Shown here piece after piece: positions 1 through 8,492 of a DNA stretch of 64,000 nucleotides (position 1 is the stretch's first letter; each line of letters starts with the position of its first letter). The position numbers were made by a program, and so were the translations under genes. The notes beneath the pieces are model-generated. The model did not search any database. It was not told where the DNA came from and worked only from the letters and a program-made list of their open reading frames with translations. Location of the stretch: contig NZ_NOXW01000021.1 of assembly GCF_002251855.1 (NCBI RefSeq), positions 806,001 through 870,000 on the forward strand, in the 5' to 3' direction. The stretch comes from Rhodoferax sp. TH121. Its GTDB lineage: Bacteria; Pseudomonadota; Gammaproteobacteria; Burkholderiales; Burkholderiaceae_C.

Positions 1-1996
1 GTCGGGATTTGTGAAACGTCATGGGCACGCCTTGTGCGGCCTCCAGCAGCTCTTTGCGGCTCTGGTTGGCCACGCTGGTTTTCATCTTGCCCACCACATG
101 CATTTCGCAGGGTTTGCAATCAAAGCGCAGGGTGAGTTTTTCTTTGCCGTTGATCAGCTGCAGCGGCTCGGCTTTCACCTGCCCCTGAACTCCGGTCACA
201 CCTTTCGCCTGCTTGGGGCAGAGGCTCAACGAAAAGCGAACGCAGTGCTTGGTGATCATCAGGCTGACTTCGCCCATTTCTTCGATCGCCTCATACGCCG
301 GGGCAATCACCTTGACGCCATGTTTGGCATAAAAGCCGTGCGCCGCCTGGTTGAATACATTGGCCAGGTAGCTCAGCGTGTCTTCCGGGTAGGCGACGGG
401 CGGCTCCACCGGCGTGGCGGGCAGTAGACGCTGGAAGCCGGTGGCGCGGGCACGCTCCAGTGCCTCCACGGCTTCGCGGCGTAGCGGGTTCAGCACCGAG
501 GCCGGTACAAACCAGGGTTGGCTGAACTGCACTTGCACATCCAGCGCAGCGAAGATAGTGGCGCCCATCTTGCTGACATTGGCCTGCAAGGTGTCCATTG
601 CGGTGGATGCATCCTTGGCTAGCTCACGGGGCAGGGTGGTGCGGGCGGTGGCAGCAAAGCCATCTTCGTCGGTCAGCGTCAGTGCAATGCCATCGGCTAT
701 TTCGGCCAACACAGCCCAAACGCCAATGCGCCGGTCACTGCTTTTCTTTTCAAGCACGCGGGTCCAGTTCACATCGCGGTTGCGGTTCACCTCCACGCCC
801 TTGCGCAGGTCTTTCAGCCCTGCAATCGGGTCTTTGGGGAAGACGCGCCAGAGGCCTTTGGCCGCGCTGATGGCCTCGGCCCGGTTGATGGCCAGGCCCA
901 CCAGTTCCTTCTGCAAGTCGTAGTAGCAGAGACCATCACCATTGCTGAGCGCCTTGCTGCGGTCGCTCAGTTCGAGTTCCACACTGTCCGCGTTCACCTT
1001 GCTCACCCAGCCAATGGCCTGGCCGGGGTTCTTGGGGCTGTCGAAGGCGCCAATGTCGATCTGCCGTCCCTGTACGAAGTAGTCGGTGAATTCGCGGTTG
1101 AAGTTTTGGTTGGGGTCGGGCTCGAAGGTGAAAGTGGTCGTGCCGCTGCTGCTGCGCGCCAGGGGCTGGTCAGAATCCTGGCGATCTTCGATCAGGCGGT
1201 CCAGCAACTTGCGGTAGTGGGCGGTGATGTTCTTCACATAGCCCATGTCCTTGTAGCGGCCCTCGATCTTGAAGCTGCGGATACCCGCGTCCACCAGGGC
1301 GGCCAGGTTCTCGCTCTGGTTGTTGTCCTTCATGGACAGCACATGCTTGTCATGCGCCACAAAGCGGCCCTTGTCGTCCACCACCTGGTAGGGCAGGCGG
1401 CAGGCCTGGCTGCATTCGCCGCGGTTGGCGCTGCGCCCGGTGTGCGCGGCGCTGATGTAGCACTGCCCGCTGTAGGCCACGCACAGCGCGCCGTGGATAA
1501 AGAACTCCAGCGTGCATTTTTCCGGATCGGTCGCGGCGCGGATGGCCGCAATCTGCTTGGCGGTGAGCTCCCTCGCCAACACGATCTGGCTCAGGCCCAC
1601 GTCCTGCAGAAAGCGGGCTTTCTCGGGCGTGCGGATATCAGTTTGGGTGCTGGCGTGCAGCTGCAAGGGCGGCATGTCGATGGCGAGCAGCCCCATGTCC
1701 TGCACGATGAGCGCGTCCACCCCGGCTTCATAGAGCTGCCAGGCCTGCTGGCGGGCGGGCTCCAGTTCATCGTCCCGCAGGATGGTGTTCATGGTGACGA
1801 AGATGCGGCTGTTGAATCGGTGCGCGTGCTGCACCAAGCGCGCAATATCGGCCACGCTGTTGTCGGCACTCGACCGTGCCCCAAAGCCCGGGCCGCCAAT
1901 GTAGACGGCATCGGCCCCGTGGTTGACGGCTTCAATGCCAATATCGGCCGTACGCGCGGGGGCCAAAAGTTCGAGTTGGAAATCTTGCAAAGACAT
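1..1996 (-). CDS. rlhA: 23S rRNA 5-hydroxycytidine C2501 synthase, U32 peptidase family (3' end cut by window)
   Basis: No complete ORF is available because the gene runs off the left edge, but the minus strand is open from an ATG at 1996 to base 1, about 665 codons. The N-terminus reads MSLQDFQLELLAPARTA and continues with GADAVYIGG, the usual U32 opening. Further in are HGALCVAYSGQCY, RGECSQACRLPY and SFKIEGRYKDMGYVKNIT. The C-terminal half carries the DUF3656-type part with MITKHCVRFSLSLCPKQAKG and RFDCKPCEMHVVGK; these cysteines suit Fe-S binding. The length and the two-part layout match E. coli RlhA (YdcP, about 650 residues) rather than the shorter TrhP (YegQ). Family knowledge: RlhA hydroxylates C2501 of 23S rRNA using prephenate-dependent chemistry. 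Only a few C-terminal residues should be missing. The gene is divergent from the MFS gene, with 52 bases between the start codons. Confidence 0.88.
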   Translation of the reverse strand, partial: MSLQDFQLELLAPARTADIGIEAVNHGADAVYIGGPGFGARSSADNSVADIARLVQHAHRFNSRIFVTMNTILRDDELEPARQQAWQLYEAGVDALIVQDMGLLAIDMPPLQLHASTQTDIRTPEKARFLQDVGLSQIVLARELTAKQIAAIRAATDPEKCTLEFFIHGALCVAYSGQCYISAAHTGRSANRGECSQACRLPYQVVDDKGRFVAHDKHVLSMKDNNQSENLAALVDAGIRSFKIEGRYKDMGYVKNITAHYRKLLDRLIEDRQDSDQPLARSSSGTTTFTFEPDPNQNFNREFTDYFVQGRQIDIGAFDSPKNPGQAIGWVSKVNADSVELELSDRSKALSNGDGLCYYDLQKELVGLAINRAEAISAAKGLWRVFPKDPIAGLKDLRKGVEVNRNRDVNWTRVLEKKSSDRRIGVWAVLAEIADGIALTLTDEDGFAATARTTLPRELAKDASTAMDTLQANVSKMGATIFAALDVQVQFSQPWFVPASVLNPLRREAVEALERARATGFQRLLPATPVEPPVAYPEDTLSYLANVFNQAAHGFYAKHGVKVIAPAYEAIEEMGEVSLMITKHCVRFSLSLCPKQAKGVTGVQGQVKAEPLQLINGKEKLTLRFDCKPCEMHVVGKMKTSVANQSRKELLEAAQGVPMTFHKSR

Positions 1997-2048
1997 GGGC
2001 GCGATTATCCCAGCCCGCCGACCTAGGCGGTACACTGCGGCGCTTCCC

Positions 2049-3254
2049 ATGGCCCAAGCTCCCTCTCCCGTCTCCTTTACCCATTGGCCCCGCGTGGCCG
2101 TGCTCTGGTTCAGCGGCATTCTGGCCGCCATGCAGTTCGCCAAGATTGCTGTGGCCTTTGTCGAGCTACAGCGCCACTACGCCGCAAGCGCTGCCAGCAT
2201 GGGGTGGGTCCTGTCTACGGTAGGTATGGTGGGCTTGTTGCTGGGCGTGACCATGGGGCTGCTCGCTCCCCGCATTGGATACCGGCGTCTGCTCGTGGGC
2301 GGCCTGGGCTTGGGAGCACTGCTGGCTTTCGCCCAATCGTTTCTCTTGCCTTTGCCCTGGTTTTGGGGGAGCCGCGTTCTGGAAGGGGCTTCGCACTTGG
2401 CGGTGGTGGTCGCTGCACCTACGCTGATGGCAGCCAGCGCCGCACCGCAGCACCGCGCGATTGCCATGGGCCTGTGGAGCACCTTTGTCGGGGTGGCCTT
2501 TGCCATCACGGGGGCCTTCGGTCTGCCTTTTATCGCCAGCGCCGGTCTGGCAGCGCTGTTTCAGGTCCACGCACTCGCTCTGGCGGTGGTCGCCGTGGCG
2601 GTGCTGTTGCTGTTGCCGGCCGATGTGCGGCGCCAGCGCGGCCCGCACGCAGGGCCATCCTCCCTGCATGCCTACGCCTTGTTGCGCCAGCATGTGCATA
2701 TCTACACGCGCTGGACCACGGCACTGCCCGGCCTGTGCTTTTTGGGCTACACCGGTATGGCGGTGGCGTTGCTGACTTTTTTGCCCCAGCAGGGTGGGGC
2801 TGACCGGGCTTGGCTGGCCGCGGCACTGCCGCTCACCGGGGTGGCAGGTACATTTTGCGCGGGTTGGATTGCGCAGTACTGGCTGTCACCCCTGCGCTTG
2901 GCGCGCTGGGCCTTTGTGGCGGTGGGCCTGAGCGGGTTGGCCTGGGCCCTGGGGCTGTGGCTCGGTTGGTGGGTGGCTCCGGTGGCGTTGGTACTGATGT
3001 TTGCAGCAGGCTTGTCCGGCGGTGGTTCGTTTGCATTGATCCCCTATTTGAACGAGGAGCCGGCGCAGCAAGCGCGGGCTAACGGTGCGGTGGCCCAGAT
3101 GGGCAACCTGGGCGCCACCTTGGGCCCGCCCGGTTTTGCGTTGGCCATCAGCGTTCTGGGTGGCGTGGGCTTGGCCGTGTGCGTGCTGATGTGCGCCAGC
3201 TTCGGCTTGTCCCTGAGCCTCTGGGGCGCCACCCAATACCGGCGGGCGGCATGA
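2049..3254 (+). CDS. MFS transporter
   Basis: A 401-residue hydrophobic protein with about 12 predicted membrane segments, the usual major facilitator size. The start is placed at ATG 2049 (MAQAPSPVSF); the open frame runs further upstream but overlaps rlhA and is not hydrophobic. The first half contains a loop GLLAPRIGYRRLL that fits the MFS motif between TM2 and TM3. The second half has Gly/Ala-rich helices and NGAVAQMGNLGATLGPP in the helix 10-11 region, as in cyanate/CynX-like permeases. The substrate cannot be read from the sequence. The stop overlaps the start of the DUF1624 gene (ATGA), so the two are probably cotranscribed. Confidence 0.8.
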   Translation: MAQAPSPVSFTHWPRVAVLWFSGILAAMQFAKIAVAFVELQRHYAASAASMGWVLSTVGMVGLLLGVTMGLLAPRIGYRRLLVGGLGLGALLAFAQSFLLPLPWFWGSRVLEGASHLAVVVAAPTLMAASAAPQHRAIAMGLWSTFVGVAFAITGAFGLPFIASAGLAALFQVHALALAVVAVAVLLLLPADVRRQRGPHAGPSSLHAYALLRQHVHIYTRWTTALPGLCFLGYTGMAVALLTFLPQQGGADRAWLAAALPLTGVAGTFCAGWIAQYWLSPLRLARWAFVAVGLSGLAWALGLWLGWWVAPVALVLMFAAGLSGGGSFALIPYLNEEPAQQARANGAVAQMGNLGATLGPPGFALAISVLGGVGLAVCVLMCASFGLSLSLWGATQYRRAA

Positions 3255-3976
3255 AACCGATGCGCCATGCCGGTGTGGATGTGCTGCGAGGCGTGGCTTT
3301 GCTGTGGATGACGGTCTACCATTTCTGTTTTGACCTGACGAGTGCTGGCCTGATCCGGCAAGACTTTTACCAAGATCCGGTCTGGACCTGGCAACGCACC
3401 GCCATCCTCAGCATGTTTTTGCTGTGTGCTGGTGCCGGGCAGGCGCTGGCGAGCGCGCAGGATCAGTCCTGGCGTCGCTTCTGGCAGCGCTGGGGCCAGA
3501 TTGCCGGGTGTGCGCTGCTGGTGACGGCGGCTTCTTCGCTCATGTTCCCCAAAAGTTATATCTATTTTGGTGTGCTGCACGGTATGGCAGTCATGCTGTT
3601 GATTGCGCGCTTGACGGTGCGTTGGGGCCGTTGGCTGTGGTGGCTTGGCGGGTTGGCGATTGCTATGAAATATATAGCTGCTTACGCAATGGATACGGGG
3701 GTTATGCCACTATTTTTTAATGAAAAGTGGCTCAACTGGTTGGGCCTGATCAACACCAAGCCGCTGACCGAGGACTATGTTCCCCTGGTTCCATGGCTTG
3801 GTGTGATGTGGTGGGGCGTGGCAGCCACCCAGTGGTGGTTGCGCCGTCGTCCCCTCGCGCCGGCCTGGATTCCGCCGCCAGCCGTGCGCCCAGTAGCCTT
3901 TCTGGGCACCTGGAGCCTGAGCTACTACATGCTGCACCAGCCGGTGTTGTTGGGTCTACTCTGGCTCTGGACCTAA
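3251..3976 (+). CDS. DUF1624 / heparan-alpha-glucosaminide N-acetyltransferase-like membrane protein
   Basis: A 241-residue integral membrane protein with 6-7 hydrophobic segments. The N-terminal motif GVDVLRGVALLWMTVYHFCFDL is typical of DUF1624 and the catalytic domain of HGSNAT-type acyltransferases, where a membrane His takes part in acyl transfer. The C-terminus has SLSYYMLHQPVLL, also characteristic of the acyltransferase-3-like fold. The start at ATG 3251 overlaps the MFS stop by four bases. A copy of the dispersed hairpin repeat lies at 3659-3694 and encodes AMKYIAAYAMD within a membrane segment. The stop overlaps the convergent sigma-factor stop. The acceptor substrate is unknown. 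Confidence 0.75.
   Translation: MKPMRHAGVDVLRGVALLWMTVYHFCFDLTSAGLIRQDFYQDPVWTWQRTAILSMFLLCAGAGQALASAQDQSWRRFWQRWGQIAGCALLVTAASSLMFPKSYIYFGVLHGMAVMLLIARLTVRWGRWLWWLGGLAIAMKYIAAYAMDTGVMPLFFNEKWLNWLGLINTKPLTEDYVPLVPWLGVMWWGVAATQWWLRRRPLAPAWIPPPAVRPVAFLGTWSLSYYMLHQPVLLGLLWLWT
3659..3694 (+). repeat. Dispersed hairpin repeat, copy 1 (in DUF1624 gene)
   Basis: GCTAT-N7-ATAGC followed by TGCTTACGCA and ATGGAT. It matches the other copies in this window. In frame it encodes A-M-K-Y-I-A-A-Y-A-M-D. Confidence 0.75.
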
Positions 3977-4734
3977 CGCGCCACGCGGCGTGGTCGCAGC
4001 AGTTGTTGGTGCTGTTCTGCGTCCAGCAACTGTGCACGCAAACCGGCAATGGCGCTGGTATGGAGCTGTGACACACGGGATTCGCTCAAGCCCATCTGGC
4101 TGCCGATCTGGTGCATCTTGTAGCCCTCGGCGTAATACAGATTCAGCACCTCTTGCATCTGCACAGTGAGTGTGCCCAGGCTGTTGGCCAGCGCCTTGCG
4201 AAATACCGAGCGCTCCAGCATGACCAATGGATCGGCGTCGCTGCCTGCACACTGGTCCAGGTAGCCGTGCAAGTCCACGTTGCCGGCCAGGTCGTCCAGC
4301 GACACCAGCCAATAGCCATGGGCTTGTTGCAAGAGCTGGCGGTAGTCTTCCAGCGGAATCTCCATGGCCAGCGCCACCTCACCTTCGGCTGGAGGGCGGC
4401 CCAGTTGGTGGCTCAGGCGCTGCAAGGCGTGTTCTACCTCACGCATGCGGCGGCGCATCAGGCGGGTCGCAGGGTCCAATGCACGCAGGCCATCCAGCAT
4501 GGCACCACGGGCGCGCTGGGCCAAGTAGTGTTCAAACTCGGCACCCGATGTCTTGCGTGTGGTGCGGATGATCGCATCGATGAGACCCAGCATGCCGTCT
4601 TGCACCAGATCATCCGTCAGCACATTGGGCGGCATCCCCTGTGCCATAGAGCGCGCAATTTTTCCGACCAGCGGGCTGTGCTGGCGCACCAGCTGCTGGT
4701 CGTCCGGGTGGCTGAGGTCGGGCTTGCGGCTCAT
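3973..4734 (-). CDS. fliA: FliA/WhiG-family RNA polymerase sigma factor
   Basis: A 253-residue sigma-70-family protein. Region 2 is visible at about residues 40-75 (DDLVQDGMLGLIDAI, then the promoter-melting stretch ending RGAMLDGLR). Region 3 follows (EVEHALQRLSHQLGRPP). Region 4 lies near the C-terminus, with SESRVSQLHTSAI as the recognition helix, which is the FliA signature. The start is ATG 4734; the longer open frame upstream runs into the parvulin terminator. In E. coli, sigma-28 drives late flagellar and chemotaxis genes and is held by FlgM. No flagellar gene or flgM is adjacent, so the assignment rests on domain resemblance alone. Other FliA/WhiG-type sigma factors are possible. Confidence 0.75.
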   Translation of the reverse strand: MSRKPDLSHPDDQQLVRQHSPLVGKIARSMAQGMPPNVLTDDLVQDGMLGLIDAIIRTTRKTSGAEFEHYLAQRARGAMLDGLRALDPATRLMRRRMREVEHALQRLSHQLGRPPAEGEVALAMEIPLEDYRQLLQQAHGYWLVSLDDLAGNVDLHGYLDQCAGSDADPLVMLERSVFRKALANSLGTLTVQMQEVLNLYYAEGYKMHQIGSQMGLSESRVSQLHTSAIAGLRAQLLDAEQHQQLLRPRRVAR

Positions 4735-4749
4735 GAAAAAATGACGGGC

Positions 4750-4778
4750 AAAGAAAAAGCGCGGCCGGAGCCGCGCTT
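4750..4778 (-). terminator. Rho-independent terminator after the parvulin gene
   Basis: Read on the minus strand, a 9-bp perfect stem (AAGCGCGGC / GCCGCGCTT) with a 4-base loop is followed by a T-rich run TTTTTCTTT. It lies about 32 bases past the parvulin stop and before the sigma-factor start, so it separates the two transcripts. Confidence 0.8.
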
Positions 4779-4810
4779 GGAATGTACTGCTTTGCAGAAA
4801 GACCGTAGAT

Positions 4811-5593
4811 TTATTCCACCTTAGCCTTGGCGCGCAGGTCTTCCTGGAACTTGCCCATTTTTTGCTGCTGCAGCTGTTGGGCAATCTGGGGTTTCACATC
4901 GTCCAGCTTGGGCAACTGGGTTTCGCGGATGTCTTCCAGGCGAATGATGTGGTAGCCAAACTGGGACTTCACCGGGGTGTCAGTGGTCTTGCCCTTGGCC
5001 AGGGCCAGCAGCGCGTCGGAGAACTCTTTCACGTAGTTGCTGGGATTGGCCCAATCCAGATCGCCGCCGTTGGCACCAGAGCCGGGATCCTTGGATTCTT
5101 TCTTGGCAATGTCTTCAAACTTGGCACCCTTTTTCAGGCGGGCAATGATGGCTTTGGCCTGGTCTTCTTTTTCCACCAGGATGTGGCGTGCGCGGTATTC
5201 CTTGCCCGCATTGGCAGCGGCGAACTTGTCGTACTCAGCCTTGATTTCCTCGTCAGTGACGGGGTTCTTCTTCTGGTAGTCGTTGAACAATTCGCGGATC
5301 AGGATGGACTGGCGAGTCAGCTCCAGTTGGTTTTTGTAGTCGTCGGTAGCATCCAAGCCGCGGGCCTGGGCTTCCTGCACGAAGATTTCGCGGGCAATGA
5401 TCTCTTCCTTCAGCTGACCTTGCATTTCCGGTGTCACAGGACGGCCGGAGCGCTTTACTTGCTCAGCCAAGGCATCCACGCGGGACTTGGGAACGGCTTT
5501 GCCGTTCACGATGGCGATGTTCTGGGCCATGGAGGCCGAGGCAGCGCTCAACAGCGCAGCGGCGGCCAGGGCGGACAAAATGTGCTTCTTCAT
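4811..5593 (-). CDS. Periplasmic parvulin-type peptidyl-prolyl isomerase
   Basis: A 260-residue protein with a clear Sec signal peptide (MKKHILSALAAAALL..., cleavage likely after ASMA at residue 23). An N-terminal chaperone-like helical part (SurA_N/PrsA-like) spans about residues 25-125. A parvulin rotamase domain follows at about 130-230, with RARHILVEK, the GGDLDW loop and SQFGYHIIRLED. It should catalyse prolyl cis-trans isomerisation and assist folding of exported proteins. ATG 5593 is chosen because it gives the signal peptide; the upstream extension is unlike any family member. It is the last gene of the selO-msrB-yciB-bolA operon and is closed by a terminator. Confidence 0.9.
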   Translation of the reverse strand: MKKHILSALAAAALLSAASASMAQNIAIVNGKAVPKSRVDALAEQVKRSGRPVTPEMQGQLKEEIIAREIFVQEAQARGLDATDDYKNQLELTRQSILIRELFNDYQKKNPVTDEEIKAEYDKFAAANAGKEYRARHILVEKEDQAKAIIARLKKGAKFEDIAKKESKDPGSGANGGDLDWANPSNYVKEFSDALLALAKGKTTDTPVKSQFGYHIIRLEDIRETQLPKLDDVKPQIAQQLQQQKMGKFQEDLRAKAKVE

Positions 5594-5618
5594 ACCGGTT
5601 CCTTCAGGGATGCTTGTA

Positions 5619-5915
5619 TCAATGGGAAGTGGTGCTGCCAGAGGGCGAGTCTTCGGCCTCAATGGCCAGGGCGTGCAGGCCCTGATCAATGAAATCTTGC
5701 AGCGCATCATACACAAGGCGATGCCGCGCCACACGGCTCAGACTTGTAAACAAAGGTGAAGCGATACGCACCCGAAAATGGGTACCAAAGCCGCTGCCAT
5801 TGGCGCCAGCATGGCCCGCGTGCTGGTGGCTTTCGTCCAGCACCTCCAGGCGGGTGGGGGACAGTTTTTCCTGCAGGCGCACCTGCAATTGGGCGGCGGT
5901 GGGTGCGTTGCTCAT
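5619..5915 (-). CDS. BolA family protein
   Basis: A 98-residue protein with the BolA fold signature: N-terminal [22 protein letters not shown], then [12 protein letters not shown], and [13 protein letters not shown] with the conserved HR. BolA proteins partner monothiol glutaredoxins and Fe-S clusters and are linked to stress morphology. The start overlaps the yciB stop by four bases (ATGA), which implies translational coupling. The tail after residue 85 is rich in Ser/Thr and is probably disordered. Confidence 0.9.
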   Translation of the reverse strand: MSNAPTAAQLQVRLQEKLSPTRLEVLDESHQHAGHAGANGSGFGTHFRVRIASPLFTSLSRVARHRLVYDALQDFIDQGLHALAIEAEDSPSGSTTSH

Positions 5916-6466
5916 GGTGCGGGTTTGTCTTGCGATGTCTCATCCCCTTTGAGGTAGGGCGAGATGTACAAGCCTTGCCCAACAATGAAGACTAGGGGAA
6001 ACACATAGCCCCAGAGTTTGAAATTCACCCAAGTCTCGGTGCTGAAATACAGCACCACATAGGCATTGATGGCGGCCATGAAGAGGGTGTAGGCAATCCA
6101 GGCCACATTGAGCTTGTGCCAGATGCGGTCCGGCAGCTCCAGCTGGCTGCCCAGCAGCAGCTTGAGGAAGTTCTTCTTCAGGCCCCACACCGCCACGGCC
6201 AGGGCAATGCCCATCGCGGTGTACAGCACTGTGGGCTTCCATTTGATGAAGCGGTCGTCGTGCAGCGCCAACGTCATCGCACCAAAGCCCAGAATCAGCA
6301 CCAGCGTGATCTTGTGCATCATCTGGAGCTTGCGGTCCATGGCGTAGATCACCGCCATTTGCAAGACGGTGGCGCCCATCAGTACGGCGGTGGCGACGTA
6401 GATGTCGTAAAACTTGTAGGCGCCAACGAACAGCAGGATGGGAAAGAAGTCGAGAAAGGTTTTCAT
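5912..6466 (-). CDS. yciB: Inner membrane septation-related protein YciB (IspZ/IspA)
   Basis: A 184-residue protein with five to six hydrophobic helices. It begins [18 protein letters not shown], the diagnostic N-terminus of the YciB family, and includes [10 protein letters not shown] and [16 protein letters not shown]. In enteric bacteria YciB affects septation and envelope synthesis and interacts with division and elongation proteins. It overlaps msrB upstream by four bases and bolA downstream by four bases. Length is normal for the family. Confidence 0.92.
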   Translation of the reverse strand: MKTFLDFFPILLFVGAYKFYDIYVATAVLMGATVLQMAVIYAMDRKLQMMHKITLVLILGFGAMTLALHDDRFIKWKPTVLYTAMGIALAVAVWGLKKNFLKLLLGSQLELPDRIWHKLNVAWIAYTLFMAAINAYVVLYFSTETWVNFKLWGYVFPLVFIVGQGLYISPYLKGDETSQDKPAP

Positions 6467-6876
6467 GCAGGCGTGAAGTGTAGCGAGGCCGAGTTCATGC
6501 AGTAGCGCAGCCCGGTCTCGGTGGGGCCGTCGTCAAACACATGGCCCAGGTGTGCGCCGCACTGGCTGCACACGGTTTCCACGCGCACCATGCCGTGGCT
6601 GCGGTCGGTGATTTCGGTGATGGCGCCCGGCACCGCCAGCGAGAAGCTGGGCCAGCCGCAGTGGGCGTCGAACTTGGTGTCGGAGCTGAACAGTGTGTTG
6701 CCGCAGCAAATGCAGTGGTAACTGCCGTCGGCCCACTGGCGCTCGTACTTGCCGGAGAAGGGGCGCTCAGTGGCTGCGTGGCGGGTGACCTGAAAGGCCA
6801 CGGGCTCGGCGCCTTTTTCGGCCAGCACGGCTTGCCATTCGGCATCGGTTTTTTGAATAGGAAAGGTCATGGGCAT
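6463..6876 (-). CDS. msrB: Peptide-methionine (R)-S-oxide reductase
   Basis: A 137-residue MsrB. Zinc-binding pairs appear as CICC (about residue 56) and CSQC (about residue 103). The catalytic Cys is in RYCMNSASL near the C-terminus, and the substrate-binding stretch [10 protein letters not shown] is intact. It reduces methionine-R-sulfoxide in proteins with thioredoxin as donor. It has no signal peptide, so it is cytoplasmic. It starts two bases after the selO stop, which links two redox-stress proteins in one transcript. Confidence 0.95.
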   Translation of the reverse strand: MPMTFPIQKTDAEWQAVLAEKGAEPVAFQVTRHAATERPFSGKYERQWADGSYHCICCGNTLFSSDTKFDAHCGWPSFSLAVPGAITEITDRSHGMVRVETVCSQCGAHLGHVFDDGPTETGLRYCMNSASLHFTPA

Positions 6877-6878
6877 CC

Positions 6879-8381
6879 TTATGAACTACAGCTGATGGCG
6901 ATGTGAGATGCCCAGTCCGGCGGAAAATCCGCCCAGGCGGCATGCTCGGGATGTTCGTCGAACGGGCGCTCCAAAACTTGCAGCAATTCGGCCACCACGG
7001 TGAAATCTTTCTGCTTGGCGGCTTGGATGGCTTCTTCGCCCAAGTGGTTCCGCAGCACGTATCTGGGGTTGATTTTTAGCATCAAATCGGCCGCTAGCCC
7101 TTGTGGTACCTGCGCTAGCAGCTCCGAATAGGATAGCAGCCAGGCATCGAACCCGGCCCGATCGAGGAACAGGTCGCGTACCGAATCGTCGTCCGCACGC
7201 TGCGCACGCGCCCAGTGGCTCAGGCGGCGCCAGAAGATCGTGAAGTCCACCTTGTCGGCGGCCAGCAGCTTCAGGATGTCTTCGATCAGGGGGCGGTGCG
7301 CCTCCTGCAGGTCGGCAAAACCGAGCTTGGCAGCCATGCGCCGGGCGAAGGCGCGCGGGTAGAGGTCTTTGTAGGTCTCCAGCGCCGCGATGGCGTCTTC
7401 CTGCGCAGCTATCAGCGGCATCAGCGCCTGGCCCAGACAAAACAGGTTCCAGTACGCCACATTGGGTTGCTTGTAGAAGGCGTAGCGGCCCTGGTGGTCG
7501 GAGTGGTTGCAGATGTGGCCGGGGTCGTAGGCGTCCATGAACTGGAAGGGGCCGTAGTCTATCGTCAGCCCCAGGATGCTCATGTTGTCGGTGTTCATCA
7601 CCCCGTGGCAAAAGCCCACAGCCTGCCACTGCGCCACCATTTCGGCCGTGCGCTCGGTCACTGCGGCCAGCAGCGATACGTAAGGGTTGCCACCCCAGCG
7701 CGCATCGGTGCGGCAGGCGGGATAGTGGTGGTCAATGACAAAGTCGGCCAGCGCCTTGAGTTGGTCGTGGTGTCCGTGGTGGCAGAAGTGTTCGAAGTGG
7801 CCAAACCGGATGAAGCTGGGCGCCAGCCGCGTCACCACAGCGGCAGTCTCGATTTCTTCGCGGCGCACCGGCGCGTCAGAACCCGTGACGCAGAGTGCCC
7901 GAGAGGTCGGGATGCCCAGGCCGTGCATCGCCTCGCTGCCCAAAAATTCGCGGATGCTGCTGCGCAGAACGGCGCGCCCGTCGCCCATGCGGGAAAACGG
8001 CGTCAGCCCGGCGCCTTTGAGCTGGACTTCCCAACCCGGTGTCTCGCCCAACAGAATCGCGCGGCCATCGCCCAGTTGACCTGCCCATTGGCCGAACTGG
8101 TGGCCGCTGTAAACGCTGGCCAGCGACAGGCCGCCGGCTAGCGGACGGTTGCCCGTGAACACCTGCAGGGCGTCGTCTGCCTGTAGCCACTGAGGATCTA
8201 GCCCCCAAGCCTGCGCAGCACTCATGCTGCGGCCCACCCAGTAAGGGGCGGGCAAAGGGGTAGGGGAGAGGGTGGCGTAAAAGTCATCACCCAGTGTGGC
8301 AAAGCGATTGACCCAGGGCAGTCCCACATCCAGCGGGTCACCCTGATGTGACGAATTAGGCATGGCTGAATTGTCCCGCAT
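6879..8381 (-). CDS. selO: Protein adenylyltransferase SelO (YdiU family)
   Basis: A 500-residue member of the SelO pseudokinase-fold AMPylator family. Diagnostic stretches are [37 protein letters not shown] and the metal-site region [21 protein letters not shown]. SelO transfers AMP from ATP to protein Ser/Thr/Tyr residues and affects glutathionylation under oxidative stress. The eukaryotic C-terminal selenocysteine is not expected in bacteria; the C-terminus here is HIAISCSS. The start could be ATG 8381 (used) or ATG 8363, and neither has a strong ribosome site. It is the first gene of the selO-msrB-yciB-bolA-parvulin operon and is divergent from the acyl-CoA ligase. Confidence 0.92.
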   Translation of the reverse strand: MRDNSAMPNSSHQGDPLDVGLPWVNRFATLGDDFYATLSPTPLPAPYWVGRSMSAAQAWGLDPQWLQADDALQVFTGNRPLAGGLSLASVYSGHQFGQWAGQLGDGRAILLGETPGWEVQLKGAGLTPFSRMGDGRAVLRSSIREFLGSEAMHGLGIPTSRALCVTGSDAPVRREEIETAAVVTRLAPSFIRFGHFEHFCHHGHHDQLKALADFVIDHHYPACRTDARWGGNPYVSLLAAVTERTAEMVAQWQAVGFCHGVMNTDNMSILGLTIDYGPFQFMDAYDPGHICNHSDHQGRYAFYKQPNVAYWNLFCLGQALMPLIAAQEDAIAALETYKDLYPRAFARRMAAKLGFADLQEAHRPLIEDILKLLAADKVDFTIFWRRLSHWARAQRADDDSVRDLFLDRAGFDAWLLSYSELLAQVPQGLAADLMLKINPRYVLRNHLGEEAIQAAKQKDFTVVAELLQVLERPFDEHPEHAAWADFPPDWASHIAISCSS

Positions 8382-8492
8382 ATGACTAATGCAGGCCTTT
8401 TTCAGGGGCTTGCTGGGATTACCATGCGGCGACGCGTTGGCGACAACCGTCGTGGCGCGTGGCGAATATTCGAATAATTCCAGAGGTGACCC

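Noticed and set aside
1106..2026. Plus-strand 306-codon frame in the rlhA region
   Set aside because: The minus strand encodes a full U32/DUF3656 protein here; the plus-strand product has no domain.
7105..7137. Further copy of the dispersed repeat inside selO
   Set aside because: The hairpin, spacer and part of the tail fit, but the gene frame is shifted relative to all other gene copies and the encoded SYSELLAQV looks like normal SelO sequence. Chance similarity cannot be excluded.
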